Positions 13,543-25,914 of a stretch of 64,000 nt of DNA are shown here, piece after piece. The notes beneath the pieces were generated by a model, which was not told the DNA's origin, did no database searches, and was given only the letters and a program-made list of their open reading frames with translations. This stretch comes from Dirofilaria immitis (taxonomy: Eukaryota > Nematoda > Chromadorea > Rhabditida > Onchocercidae): assembly GCA_024305405.1 (NCBI GenBank), contig JAKNDB010000079.1, forward strand, positions 2,408,501 through 2,472,500, in the 5' to 3' direction. Position 1 is the stretch's first letter; each line of letters starts with the position of its first letter. Both the position numbers and the translations under genes were made by a program.

Positions 13543-14775
13543 TATTAACAGATGCTATTAAAATCACAGCACACCGTATTTTAAATCCATTCATACGGTA
13601 GCAAAAGTATCCATGTTGAATTTGATGGAAATGTAATTTATTAAATGATTACTTCTTTTCATAATATTTGCTGTACTCTCCTCTTTTTTACAATATTTAT
13701 TGCAATCTGCTCTTCTTTATTGCATGTTATCATCTGCGTGCAGCAATCAGTAGCAAGTTGAAAGTCAACTTGGCATGCTACGGGAAAAAGATATTCCTGT
13801 AGATATTTTCTTAATTGCTTACAACTTTTACAAGAAATTTAATTAAAAAATAGACTAAAAAAACAGATAGACTCCAATTTTCTGCTATTTATATTCGTTC
13901 TCGAGAAAAGTGGTGAAATTTTATTCTCGAAAAAATTTGCTTTCTACTTATGATATTTGGCAGATAGTATTATTTGCTTCATCTATCATTATTAATCTTC
14001 TTCGATTTCAATCATTTCATCAAAAATTTTTTCCTATTTCCTAAATCGAATAAATAGAAATAGAACGAATTAGTGCTTGTTGATATCGTTACTTGGCACT
14101 ATAGTTTTATCAATTTCAGATTAGAGCCAAGTTTAAAAGAGTTATTTCTTTAATATTCGCCAGTTTCTCTCATTGGCCCATGCATGATTCATTTAATCAA
14201 TAAATAAGTATAAGTGATATCATTAATCTAAAAATATATCGATATCACAAATTAATGGGTCCAATGCAATATTAATTATCATCATTACTTTATAATAGTC
14301 ATGCAAAAGATATCTCTATCTTTGGTTTTATTTAAATATCAAATTCACTGAGTCATATATGTCTTTCGTTTTGAATGGAAAAAATATTTTCCGAAAAAAA
14401 AAGGTATAATTTTAGTTGTTAGAGCAATCATTCTCGATTATTCTCGAATACTGTTAATCCATTCCTGCATATTATTCATATTTAAGCATATAATATAGAA
14501 GAATAATTCATCAATTCAATTTATCTAATTCCTTCCCTTCATTTGTATAAGTTTATCAAATACATTGAAATCTGTTGAAGGGATTATTCATTGTCAAAAG
14601 TTCACTTTCCAATTTCTCGAAATATTTAAAAACTTTTCGACTTTTTTTAAAAAAAAAAAAAAAAAACAAAAACCAAACGATGCACTTAGTATTTCGTTCA
14701 ATTTTCTATCCGTTTTTTTACTTTCGTTTTGTATGTTTCTTTTTAATTTACAATTTATGGCGAATCCTTCATCCT

Positions 14776-14935
14776 TTTTGGGCCATAAAAATATCTGAGC
14801 ATACTCTTTTTTAGGCCATAAAACTATATGAGCACACTCCTTTTTCAGGCCATAAAACTATATGGGCACATTCTTTTCTAGGCCATAAAATTATATGAAC
14901 ACATTCCTTTTTTTAGGCCATAAAACTATATGAAA
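14776..14935. repeat. Minisatellite, unit about 37 bp, about 4-5 copies
   Basis: Repeats of a unit containing GGCCATAAAACTATATGAGC followed by ACACTCCTTTTTCA, with small differences in the T-run and one or two bases per copy. It sits in the intergenic region downstream of PEDS1. Confidence 0.85.
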
Positions 14936-16040
14936 AGCTAGAAATAGCATTAAAAAAGATTTGTTAGAAATTTTAATAAATTTACTCAATTCATTTGAAT
15001 ATGTCATCATATTTTATTAAATATGAAACGATTAGTACAAATAATTACAAAAATATTTATTTTAAAATAAAATTTCAATTAATAAAATATTATTCGAAAT
15101 TTGATTCTGTTATTATAGAAAAAAAAATTTAAATTGTAAAAAACTTTCGTAAATTTATCAAAATGGGTGATAAATTTTATTTCATGAAAATTGCTTATAT
15201 ATATATATATATATATCATTTCGTTTAAATGATTATTTGACAGAAGATGAAATATATATTTGATAACTGGAGTGAAACGAAGTATAAATGATCACTTCTG
15301 ATAATTTTGGATGATAATTTTAAAAATTTATTTTCATTATGGTTTTTCAGTGTAAAATTTGAAAATTTCACCTATCCAAAATAATTTATCATTAAATAAA
15401 TGAAAGATTCTCCTTTTTTCGATCAAAAATTATTGCTTTTTTTTTGATAACAAAAATATAACCCTGAAAAAAAGTTGATCAATAATTAAAGATTAAAAAA
15501 TGATACGTAATTGATGATAGATGAGATAAATAGGCTCATTTTTCTATCAATGGAACAACAAAAAATATCATACCTAATAATTAATAGTAATACATCGGAT
15601 TAAAATAGAAGAAAATATTATTAAAAAATGAAAAATATATTTTGCATACAAATAATATTACATCTATTCTTTTCTTTCTTTTTTTTTTTAAAAAAGAATA
15701 AAATTTAAATTTCAACAATTAATTCAAATTATAATTATAAAATTAATTTTCGATTAAAAAATTTCTAAAAGTTTTTTTCTTTTTTTTTGAAAAATTCCTT
15801 AATATATAATAGGAAATTTGAAAAAAAGAAATCAAATAATTATATCATTTTAAATATGACATATTTGAATGGGAAAGATTTTTAGTAAGATGAATTTTTT
15901 TAATAAAATATTCTAATTTTTATTTGTTGCATTATTTGTTTCTTTTTTTTTTTTTTTAAATTTGACTTAAATATTAATGTTGAATTTTCGACATGTTATA
16001 TGAATAATTTCAATTAGATTGATCGAAATTATTAAGAGAT

Positions 16041-18716
16041 TCAAGAAGCTTTAGCCCATTTCAAATCATCAGTTCGAGGTTTCATTCCTGTTAATCCGGT
16101 TACAAGAAATTCAGCACCACGCCAGAAACCGATTGCATCAAGCGGTCTATTTAGCCAACCGGTTGTAATACAATATCCACATGCATGTGGTGAAATATGA
16201 TGATATTTATGACCTTTACGTGAAAGTATCACATGCCAGTTTTGTAGCATTTCTACCCAAGGTGATAAACCAATATATGTATGTGACCATTTATGAATCT
16301 AAATTGAATTATAATATTTATTTTTAAATTAGCTTATGGCAATTTTTAATTTTATGAATAATTTAATGAATCATCAAGATGAAAAATATTTTATTCGGTA
16401 AGTTCTTTTCTCGGGAGCTATTGCGAAATTTTCTCGAACTAATTTAAAAACAAACCAATTATGTTTGTTTACTCTAATTGAAATATTTTGAAAAGTTTTT
16501 CCGTTCTATCTCGACATTACCGATCATTGTAAACTTCTTGGAGGATATAATATTATGAGAAATTTTCATTAAATTATATATTTATCAAATTTATCATACC
16601 TGATTGGTAAGCGCAACATAGATGGAAAGAAGTAAATAAAACCAATGCCAAGTTGTCAAAATATCCAATTCAGATGCTGATAATGTTGCATGTTGATAAA
16701 TAATATGTGTGAGCTTTGGTATGATTATCAAAAAATTATCACCGTTACATTCGATAAAATCATGACGTGTAATTGCTGTAGGATCAACGTGATGTTCACG
16801 AAATGAGCGAATAAAATGCTAAAAATTTTGCTATAAATTAAAATGATTTTATTGACATAAAAAGATTTATTAATGCTATTATTTCAGGAATATCATCGAA
16901 GAATGCATGAAAATTAAAAAATTGAATAAATTATTAGAATTAATTCCAAAATTCCTATCCTAACATTTCAAAATTTTAAAAGAAACATTTGAATTTATCA
17001 ACCGATTATTTTTGAATAGTTTGAAATTGGAGACTTAGGTAAGAAAAAGATTCAAGAAATAAAATTAAGTCCAGAATACTTTGAAATTGGAGATTTAGGT
17101 AAGAAGAAGATTCAAGAAATAAAAATAAAAATAAATTGACACTACCAAAATATTTTGAAATTGGAGATTTAAGTAAGAAGAAGATCCAAAAATTAAAACA
17201 AGTTGATAATCCTAGAATACTCTGCAATTGGAAATTTATGTAGGAAGAAGATTCAGGAAATAAAAATAAAAATAAGTTAATAGTACCAGAATATTCTGAA
17301 ATTGGAAATTTATGTAGGAAGAAGATTCAAGAAATAAAAATAAAAATAAGTTAATAGTACCAGAATACTTTAAAATTGGAGATTTAGGTGGGAACGAAAT
17401 CTGAAGAAAAAAAAGAACATTTTATAAAAAAGTTTATTAGATGGATGAAGAAAAAATTGAAATGAAAAATGCTTAATGATTCCATTTTGAAGAAAAGATT
17501 TCTATTGGAGGAAGTAAAATTGCTTCAATTTTGATTTTTTTTTTCAAAATTTATTTTCCGACAATATTTCCTAAATTTTTAATTTAGGAAATATTGTATA
17601 ATCATCAATGATAGCAATAAAAGAATGATATGATATGAATACGATAGATAGAATGATAATTTATTACTTACTATAAGATGAGATGAGAAGAATGTTGATT
17701 AGAAAAAGAAAAAAAGAATGAAATTTGTGATTAGAAAGAAAGAGAGAGTTGTATATCATTTAAATGTTATCAATTATTTAAATTTATATTAAAATTTAAA
17801 TTAAATTATTGAAAATTTAATTTGATTAATTTAAGTACAATAAAATTTTCTCTTCGTCTCATTAAAACCGATCAAAAACAGACCCTGCCGATAAATGTAT
17901 CAACGGTACCGAATGAATCTGCGGCCCAATGTACAAAACCGGATAATAAGTCTGCTGTTACAATACCCAAAATTCCAAAGAAAAGTACATATGGCAATGC
18001 GGATAGTTCGAATCGTCGTATAAGCAGGTATATAACAATCAGTAATTCGGTAATACCTATTACGATTGAAATGATCTCTTGCAATCGTTTCTCTGAAAAT
18101 TAATTATTCAATTATGAATTGAATAAAATGAAATGATTAATTCAATTGTACTTCTGTTTAAAACTATTGTTCCATTTTAACCTTTGATACTAATTCTCGA
18201 AGTAAATTCCACAAAAACTAATGATACTAATGATTTAAGAATTAGTATTCTTAAAGTAAATTTCATAAAAACTAATGATAGTAATAATTCAAGATTTATT
18301 TATAAGCCATTATTATTCTACAACCCTGTATCGTCTCTAAATCTTATTTCTCGAGATAAATTCAATAAAGAGTAATTGCTCGAGACTATTTATAGATTAA
18401 TAATTCCTTACCTTTATAATTGTTTTTAATTTCAAATATTTAATTAATTTAACAATGTATTTATTGTCAGTGTAATTCTAAAAAATAACATTGTTAGGTA
18501 AATTTTTTTATAAGTAGGGATTATTTCTCTAATTTTTCATAATCTTTTTCATATATCGTGATATTATTTCATTTGCAAAATATTCACCTCGACTATAAAG
18601 AGAAGCTAATTTTTAGCAGCAACATTATTTCGTCCTCGACTTGTTTTGAAGATACCTTCCGAATTGATATTTTTATTCGGATCATCCTTCGGTATAGTAT
18701 CTTTTGCACTTATCAT
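16041..18716 (-). CDS. PEDS1: Plasmanylethanolamine desaturase (PEDS1/TMEM189/Kua, CarF family)
   Basis: Membrane desaturase that makes the vinyl-ether bond of plasmalogens in the endoplasmic reticulum. Exons on the minus strand: 18656-18716, 17884-18092, 16600-16818, 16041-16298. All phases join without error to give 248 aa, close to human TMEM189 (about 270). An in-frame stop lies upstream of the ATG at 18716. The family's conserved His-rich motifs are all visible: [39 protein letters not shown], and [18 protein letters not shown], followed by [12 protein letters not shown] and [15 protein letters not shown]. Hydrophobic segments precede the first motif (residues about 28-75) and lie between the second and third. 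Exon 1 is the least certain part: it is recognised by phase and position, not by homology. The intron between 16819 and 17883 contains a tandem repeat. One of only two genes here with no frame break. Confidence 0.93.
17013..17392. repeat. Intronic minisatellite, unit about 60-67 bp, about six copies
   Basis: Imperfect tandem copies containing TTTGAAATTGGAGATTTAGG then AAGAAGATTCAAGAAATAAA, lying inside the large PEDS1 intron. Copies differ by point changes and by the length of the AAATAAA part. Short open frames on the minus strand here are products of the repeat. Confidence 0.85.
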
Positions 18717-18754
18717 TACTTCTTCACTACTATATTGATCAATTGCTGCTAACT

Positions 18755-18825
18755 GCTGCTTTTGTTATTGTTGCTGATGCTGCTGCTGATGATGATGATA
18801 ATGCTGATAATGCTGATGTTGCTGT
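18755..18825. repeat. TGC/GAT trinucleotide-rich tract
   Basis: Short imperfect run of TTGCTGATGC, TGCTGATGATGATG and related triplets just upstream of PEDS1 exon 1. Confidence 0.8.
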
Positions 18826-20148
18826 GATGTTATATGATTTTCTAATATCAGTATACTAATATCAGATCAAATTAGTAAACGTCAATAATAAATAATAATG
18901 ATGAATATCTAATTGAGAAATAAACTATAATTTAAAATTAAAATTAATGATATCTATTTTCTTCTGATTGCTAAACAGATTCATTATTCAAGGGCTTCTT
19001 AGTTCAACAAAAACAACAATAACAACAGCAACAACAACAAAAGAACTATCCAGATTGTAAATTTCACCTAAACAAGTAAGCGGTGATAAGATGATATGAT
19101 AATTGTAAGAAGGTAGTTTAAAAATAAGATATAAAAATTATTAAAAGTAGTCCAATAATCTCAACGATATAGATAAAATAAATTTTAACAAACAGAAAAA
19201 TTGAGGCAAAAGCTTATGTTGTAAAACGATGATGAATAATGAATGGATTGCCACCTGACAATAAAGTGAGGATTAGCTTAGCATCGGAAAGATTAATTGA
19301 AAAATGATCAAACGATGAACTATTATTTGCTATCAATCAATAAATCAAATTTCTAAAAAATTATTGTAATCGAAATTTTCTTCAAAATAATTATAAAATT
19401 TTCATATTTTATTTATTTAAGATTAATTTTCAATTAAAAAAAAAAATGAAATAATTTTGAATAAAGCAAATTTTTTTTTTTAATTTCATTTTTGCAATTA
19501 TATTTGAGACAAACATAAACAGACACATATATTTATTTATATACAATAGATAAAAAGTTTTTTTTTTTTATTCTTTTAATTTAAATCATTAAATCTTAAA
19601 TTGCTTCCGTTTTCCGTTGTTATATAAATTGAAATTGAAATTGAAAATTTCAATTTATGGAATGGATAAATTAATTTTCAAAAATATTCTACAATTTATA
19701 CATATTTCATTTGTAATTAAAAATGATCATTTTTCTTTTAGGAGAAGAAAAACGAAAGAAGCATGTAATTAGTTAAGAATTTTTGATAAGTACATTATTA
19801 GCAAAGAATAAAATAACGATAATGATGATGGTGATGGTGATGATAATTATGATGATGTCATATATAATTGTTAAGTAATATAGATGAAGCTTGTATAAGC
19901 ATTTCGAGCATTTTTTTTCTTCACAGCAGTACTTTAAAAATCCTTTTAAATTTAACATCTTTTGTAAAATATCATTAGAATTAATCATTACATTTTAAAT
20001 AATAAAAGCTAAAATTCATAGTTAGTAATTTAAATTAATTCCAAATAAAATTCCTATAAATCATCATAGATTAATCATTTTTAATAATAATGAAATGATG
20101 AGATCGAATACTGATAAGATAAATTGAGAAATGGATCAGTTGGAAAAA

Positions 20149-20237
20149 TGAAGCAAAACAGGTTCAGGTTAAAGCAATGAAGTAAAACAGGTTCAGGTTA
20201 AAGAAATGAGGTAAAACAGGATCAGGTTAGAAAAGTG
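20149..20237. repeat. Minisatellite, unit about 30 bp, three copies
   Basis: Three tandem copies of a unit containing AAAACAGGTTCAGGTTAAAG; the third has GGATCAGG. Confidence 0.85.
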
Positions 20238-20384
20238 AAGTTATACGGTGAATAGTGATTTGATCTCAAAACATTTTTTTAATTTATGCAAAACAAAGCA
20301 AAGTAACAGAAATGATTAAATTTACAAGCAAATAATTAATAGAAAATAAAAATTATTAAATTCCTAAATAATTTCGTTGAAAAA

Positions 20385-20475
20385 ATTGATAATGAGAGAT
20401 AAGAAATTGATAATGATAATGAGAGATAAGAAATTGATAATGAGAGATGAAAAAGTGATAATGAGAGATGGATAA
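20385..20475. repeat. Minisatellite, unit about 20 bp (GATAATGAGAGATAAGAAAT)
   Basis: About four copies of a GATAATGAGAGAT-based unit, with one copy carrying an extra GATAAT. The minus-strand Ser/Leu-rich open frame here is a product of the repeat. Confidence 0.8.
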
Positions 20476-20925
20476 ATGCAAATTTATCTTTCATTTCTTC
20501 TCGAAAAAAAATTTTGGTGGAAATTTTTATTTTTAAGAAAAATTTGCATATAAGCCTACGAAAATACAAATTCAATTACAATTGATGATCTGTCGCAATT
20601 CTATCGCTTCATTTTCGCTATCCATTTATCATTTCAATTTAAATAAAATTTCTTTTTTTTATTTGTCTCTGTAAAGTTTGGATAAAAACTTTTCGTTTTT
20701 GCTACCGCATATTTCCTATTTCTTTTTCTTTTTTGGTATTCCAATTTAAATGAAATTTTATTTAAACATATATAAATAAGCATATAAAAATTTTATCATA
20801 AATTTTTTTCAGAAAGAAATTAAAAATAAATTTACATATGAGATTATTTTTAAATTAATTAACAATTAATTTTTATTACTTTCTTTACTTAAAATTAAAA
20901 TAAAGATGAGTATCGCTTTATATTA

Positions 20926-21017
20926 TTTAAATCGAGAAATATGATTAATGTTTAAATCGAGAAATATGATTAATGTTTAAATCGAGAAATGTGATTAAAG
21001 TTTAGATCGAGAAAAAT
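20926..21017. repeat. Minisatellite, unit about 25 bp, four copies
   Basis: Copies of TTTAAATCGAGAAATATGAT followed by TAATG; the last is diverged (TTTAGATCGAG). Confidence 0.85.
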
Positions 21018-21427
21018 ATTATAAGAAATAATAGAAATATATGGAAGCAAATTTCTGAAAAATTTTATAGATGTATAAGTTAAACGAATAAATTGCCCGT
21101 TTCTTTCTTTCTTTCTTTTTTTTTCTTCTTAAAATCATTGAATAACTTCCGGTCATTTATTTTGAATTGATTTCGTCGAACAATTATTTATAATTATTTC
21201 CCTAAAAAAAAAAAAAAAAGAAAAAAACGATTCGTTCATTTTTTGATAGAATGAAATAATAAATTATTTTAACTTTTATGTATTAGCTATGATTTATTGT
21301 TTTTTTATTATAAAATTTGAAAGTTTCATTCAATTTTTATAATTTTATTTACTATTTGAATAATAGCTAAAATTCTACTAGAACAACTTACCTGTAATTA
21401 TCGTTTTAAGAGGCGAAGGAATTTTTT

Positions 21428-21675
21428 AAATATTCTAAAATCAGTGATAACAATATATTCTAAAATCAATGATAACAATATATTCTAAAATCAATGATAA
21501 CAATATATTCTAAAATCAATGATAATAGTATATTCTAAAATCAATGATAATAGTATATTCTAAAATTAATGATAACAATATATTCTAAAATCAATGATAA
21601 TAGTATATTCTAAAATCAATGATAACAATATATTCTAAAATCAATGATAACAATATATTCATCAATGATAACAGC
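21428..21675. repeat. Minisatellite, unit 25 bp, about ten copies
   Basis: Regular tandem array of TATTCTAAAATCAATGATAA followed by CAATA or TAGTA. The two variants alternate in a patchy way, which suggests higher-order duplication or conversion. There are no spacers, so it is not a CRISPR array. Confidence 0.9.
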
Positions 21676-22813
21676 GTAATTTAAATTAACAAAATTGCAT
21701 AATATTATATATTTTCAAAAAAAAAAATTATAATAATTATTGTCATATAAATAATCGTTGATTTTTTTATAATGTCGAAAAATATTTGCATACTGATTGT
21801 TAAGACGATTTGAGCATTTGATTCTCTTTTCTCTAATTCTTTTTTTCCCTCAACAGTATTATTCTCGAGATTGTAAAGATTTAAAATTTATCTTATTTTT
21901 TTTTATTTAGATTTTTTTATTTCAAAGTTACTGTATTCAGAGAATTAGGTGAGAATTTTTCTAAATTACAGTGAAACTCTAGGACGAAACAAATTGAAAT
22001 TTAGCAATTGACAGATATCATTTAGAAAATGATCAAGAAAAATTAATCAGAATGAATCAGAGAATTAATGATTACAAAATGAAAACTTTCATAATGTTAT
22101 GATTCATATGAAATATAATGATTAGAAAGAGATGGCATATTTTAAATATGGTATAATATTATGCAATTTCAATTAGCAAGAGTGATAATTAAGTCGATGA
22201 TAATGCAGCAATTATGAATAGTAGTAATGATTGATAATAGTATCATTAACTAGCAATCTTTAGTGCATCTCGCCTATCTCTCTCTATATATAATCATCAT
22301 TATCATTGTCATTATCATTCCATATTAATGTCACCATTATATTTATGAACTTTGTACTGTCTTACAACATGCGACATTACAATTTTTCGTAATAATCATT
22401 CGATAACATTTCAGCATTACTGTTAAAATTTATTTAATAATCATTAACTTTCATAACATCAAAGGTTTCTATCAAATGATATTTTAATAATTTATTCATT
22501 ATCAATCGAAAGGTGTCATTTTATATCATTAAAAAATACCATTTAAATAAATAATAATTTGAATATCATTTAAAACTTTTTCTTCCAGAAAGTGATGCAG
22601 GTTAATAATGCATAATTTCATCTTATACTAATATGACGTATGTCGATAACACAATTAATGCAATACGTAAAATTTTCTCGTATTATCGTACGTAAAAATT
22701 ATCAACAATACGTCACTGATATTACTGCACGGAAAAGCTATCAAAAATACAATAGAACAGTTTGATGAAATTTGGATGATACTTTCAATACGATCTTAAT
22801 ACAATCAATTACG

Positions 22814-22906
22814 AGCCAAAACTTTTATAGCCAGTAAAATGGCTGAGCTAATCATAACAAAGCCAAACTTTTATAGCCAGTAAAATGGCTGAGCTAATCA
22901 TAACAA
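22814..22906. repeat. Direct duplication of about 46 bp
   Basis: Two adjacent copies of a unit that includes TTTTATAGCCAGTAAAATGG. They differ only by one A in a run (AAAA against AAA). The unit contains the small inverted repeat AGCCA/TGGCT. Confidence 0.9.
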
Positions 22907-24697
22907 AGGCATTGCTAAAGATAAAGTGATAAATTGAATTTCTAGGAATTCAAGCATATCATCAAATAAAAATTCTTTTAAATCTCTAGTGATAAAGTTT
23001 TTTAAATAAATTATAATATGAACAATATTTGGGAAAATTTCGAATTTGAAACACTGACTAATTGACATTAATGATTGTATTTAAAAGATGCTACCGTAAG
23101 ATAGTAAAAATTGATGCAAATGATAAATTGGATGAGAAAGAAAAAAAATAAACTTTAAAAATTTTCATCAAATTAATTTTAATTTTTGACAAAGATGATG
23201 AATTTAAATGTTTCATTGAACATTGAATATCAAGCATTGAGCATATTGAATTGAACTAATGAAATGAAAGGGAAAAGGAAAAAGGATGTGAAGTGTTTGA
23301 TTTTCCATTTAAGACGAGTATTGAAAAGAATTTAAATGACTTTAAATAAGGGAAAGTGGGGAATAATAATAATGAAAAAAAAAGCAATCAAAGAGTATAA
23401 AAAGTTGAGAAATACAAAAATTAAGATTAATTTAGAATCATTTAAACAAACAGATGTAAATAAGTACAAAATTTTAATAGAATGCAGAGGGAACGAAAAA
23501 GCGTATAAAAAAACTATTTAAACTAAGTGTAATAGAAATAAAAAATTCTTAAAAGTATCTTAGAATATTCAACGAAAAAAAAATGAAAAATTTCGACGTA
23601 ATAAATAAAAATGGAAATGAAGAAAATCAATAAATTGATGAATATTAAAATGGTAGATAGATATTTTCAAAATGACCTATGACCTTTAATATTGTCGCAA
23701 TATGCATCGATTGTATTGATTGTTTGATGTTTCAGAAGCTACTTTGAATAGGTTTATTATTTTTGACGATCAATGAACCTGAAGCGAAGCTAACATAATT
23801 TGTAAGAAAAGATGAAAAGAAAAAAATAAAAAGTAAAATGTAAGAATGGAACTAAGAAAAATTGCTTACTATCCCCGCCTTTTATAATTACCGGAAATAT
23901 TGGTATCGGTATGTGAAAAAGAAATGCTATCTTAAAAGAACTTGTTTCTCGTTGTTAATATTTCTGATTTATTAATTCGATAAATCTAGTAAAATCCAAA
24001 TTATTTGCCAAATATTGATTAATATTTGACCTCTGACACTTTTACAATTTTATCTTAAATTATAAATTTTATTTTAAAACTAATTTCTATTCTAACTGAT
24101 TATGACAAAATTGATGTTAAATTATGACGAGTTGATTATGACAAATTTAATAACTAAATCTATCAATTTCAATTTTGATTATAAATAATTGATTTCAATG
24201 AAGCAAAATGTTTTAAAATAATTAATATTACTAGAATAAATTATTTATGCAAAAAAATTGCATTTCCTTTGAATTACGCACAAAATATTTTGTTCATTCA
24301 TTGATCTTATCAAGAATTTAAAATGTTTATCAAATGAAAGCCAAGCTTGATATGAAATTAAATCGTTGGCTGCTTATCAGTTGTTTATGTATTATTTCAA
24401 ATATTTTGATTCTGTTTAAAAATAGCGCACTCCTATCATTCTAATATTTTATTTTTGTGCGATTTTATCAAAAGAAAAAACCCCATATACATAATCATAT
24501 GAAAATACATACTTACGTTTACACTCACGTATACCTCACGCGTTCACTTACGTATGCACATACAGAATATGAATGCAAATAATATACGTATAGTTATATT
24601 ATTTCTTAAAGTTGAAAAACAGGGTGAAAGGGAAGGGAAAGGAAGGAGAAATAAAATTTTATAAAAATATGATTAATTTTTTCAACATGATTAATTT

Positions 24698-25171
24698 CGA
24701 AAATAATTTATCAACGTGATACGGTAGTGGTACAGAAGCGGAGTTGCACGGTAACAAAGCGGTAGTTACAGCTGGCACATGACAAAATCAGTGAATTAAA
24801 TTGAATTAAAAAGATTTAGTTTTTTCTATATACTATCATTTTCATTTTTTTCATGAAGTATAAATGTTATTATTATAGACAGATTAACATTAGTATATTT
24901 TATATTTCATTCAATTTGCAAACAAAATGATACAATTTTTTACCGTATATCGTACATTCCACTACCGTAAATATCATAACATCACAATAATATTTTATTA
25001 TAGTATCATTTCATCATCCATCATCTTACTACTGTATTGTTAGTCTTACCATACCGATACTATCACCGTCCTACTATTTTGTCATGTGCCAGTTGTAATT
25101 ACACCGCTTTGTTACCGTGCAACTCCGCTTCTGTACCATTACCGTGGCATCTTGATAAATTATTTTCCGAC
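24698..25171. mobile_element. TIR-bounded non-autonomous element, about 470 bp
   Basis: Left arm about 24700-24788 and right arm about 25074-25168 are near-identical reverse complements over about 90 bp. Shared cores include GGTACAGAAGCGGAGTTGCA, CGGTAACAAAGCGG and TGGCACATGACAAAAT. The arms are less AT-rich than their surroundings. The centre (about 285 bp) is AT-rich with repeated TACCGTA-like motifs, and no transposase is encoded. Long diverging arms and lack of coding fit a MITE or solo foldback element. The outer ends are approximate and no target-site duplication was clear. Confidence 0.7.
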
Positions 25172-25914
25172 ATTTTTTCACTTATCAATCAAGGGCTTTT
25201 TGTATTAAATAATAAATAATCAACGGATAGTTTAAAAGAAAAAGTAATTATTTTTTTCATAATTTTTTTTGAACTCGAATTGAATATCAGAATCTGCTGA
25301 TTTCAAGTTAAAATAAATTTCAATAATTTTACAATATTTCCCTAATATAAAAATCATCAATGAGTCTTATAAATGAGCATTAGCAAAAAGAATCATTTGA
25401 TACTTACTATAAGTTATAATTTGTTTTATTTTTGAATTATTCAATTAATAATTCTGCCATTACAATTATTATTTTTAATGTTGTCAAATAGTTTATTCGG
25501 AATACATTTATTATAAAATTTATTCATTTTTGACAACAAAGCATTGAGTGATCAAAATATAATATATGAAATTATTGCTAAAATAGAATTAAAATATTCG
25601 AATGAAATTCTAATTTCCCAAAATAAACCTAATTTCTGAATTTATTTCATAGCATAGTACGATAACAAATGATGTCAACAAAAAAGAGCTTAATGGTAAA
25701 ATGAAGAAAGAAAAGATATGCTTTGAGATAAATAAATATTTTTCACAGCTATTAAAATATATTACTCTATCCGTAATTCATCCTTTAACTCTCAGCATTA
25801 TCTTTAATTTTAAACATTCTAAAATTATTCATAGAATAATTAGTAAAGTTATCATATTCTTATTATAGACATCTTATCATAGATAAAAAAATCTAAACAT
25901 GATAGAGCCATAGA

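Larger units (their letters stand above)
10456..16040. other. AT-rich intergenic region, no gene seen
   Basis: About 5.6 kb between the unknown gene and the 3' end of PEDS1 (convergent). Open frames here are short, AT-biased and lack splice context (for example 14565-14814, built on a poly-A run). It contains a hairpin element (13362-13542), a 37-bp minisatellite (14776-14935) and a short (AT)n run near 15196-15216. No tRNA or other RNA gene was seen. Confidence 0.6.
18717..25914. other. Long repeat-rich intergenic region, no gene seen
   Basis: About 7.2 kb between the 5' end of PEDS1 and the 3' end of the RhoGAP gene. It holds several minisatellites (listed separately), CAA/TGC/GAT microsatellites and a TIR-bounded element (24698-25171). 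Short open frames such as 19773-19988 and 23336-23521 are AT-biased and show no conserved sequence. The PEDS1 promoter should lie just above 18716. Confidence 0.6.

Noticed and set aside
14565..14814. Two overlapping open frames of 77 and 79 codons
   Set aside because: They run through a long poly-A tract (Lys run) and into a minisatellite, and look like composition artefacts.
21428..21675. Regularly spaced repeat resembling a CRISPR array
   Set aside because: The 25-bp units are directly adjacent with no unique spacers, and the genome is eukaryotic. It is a minisatellite.
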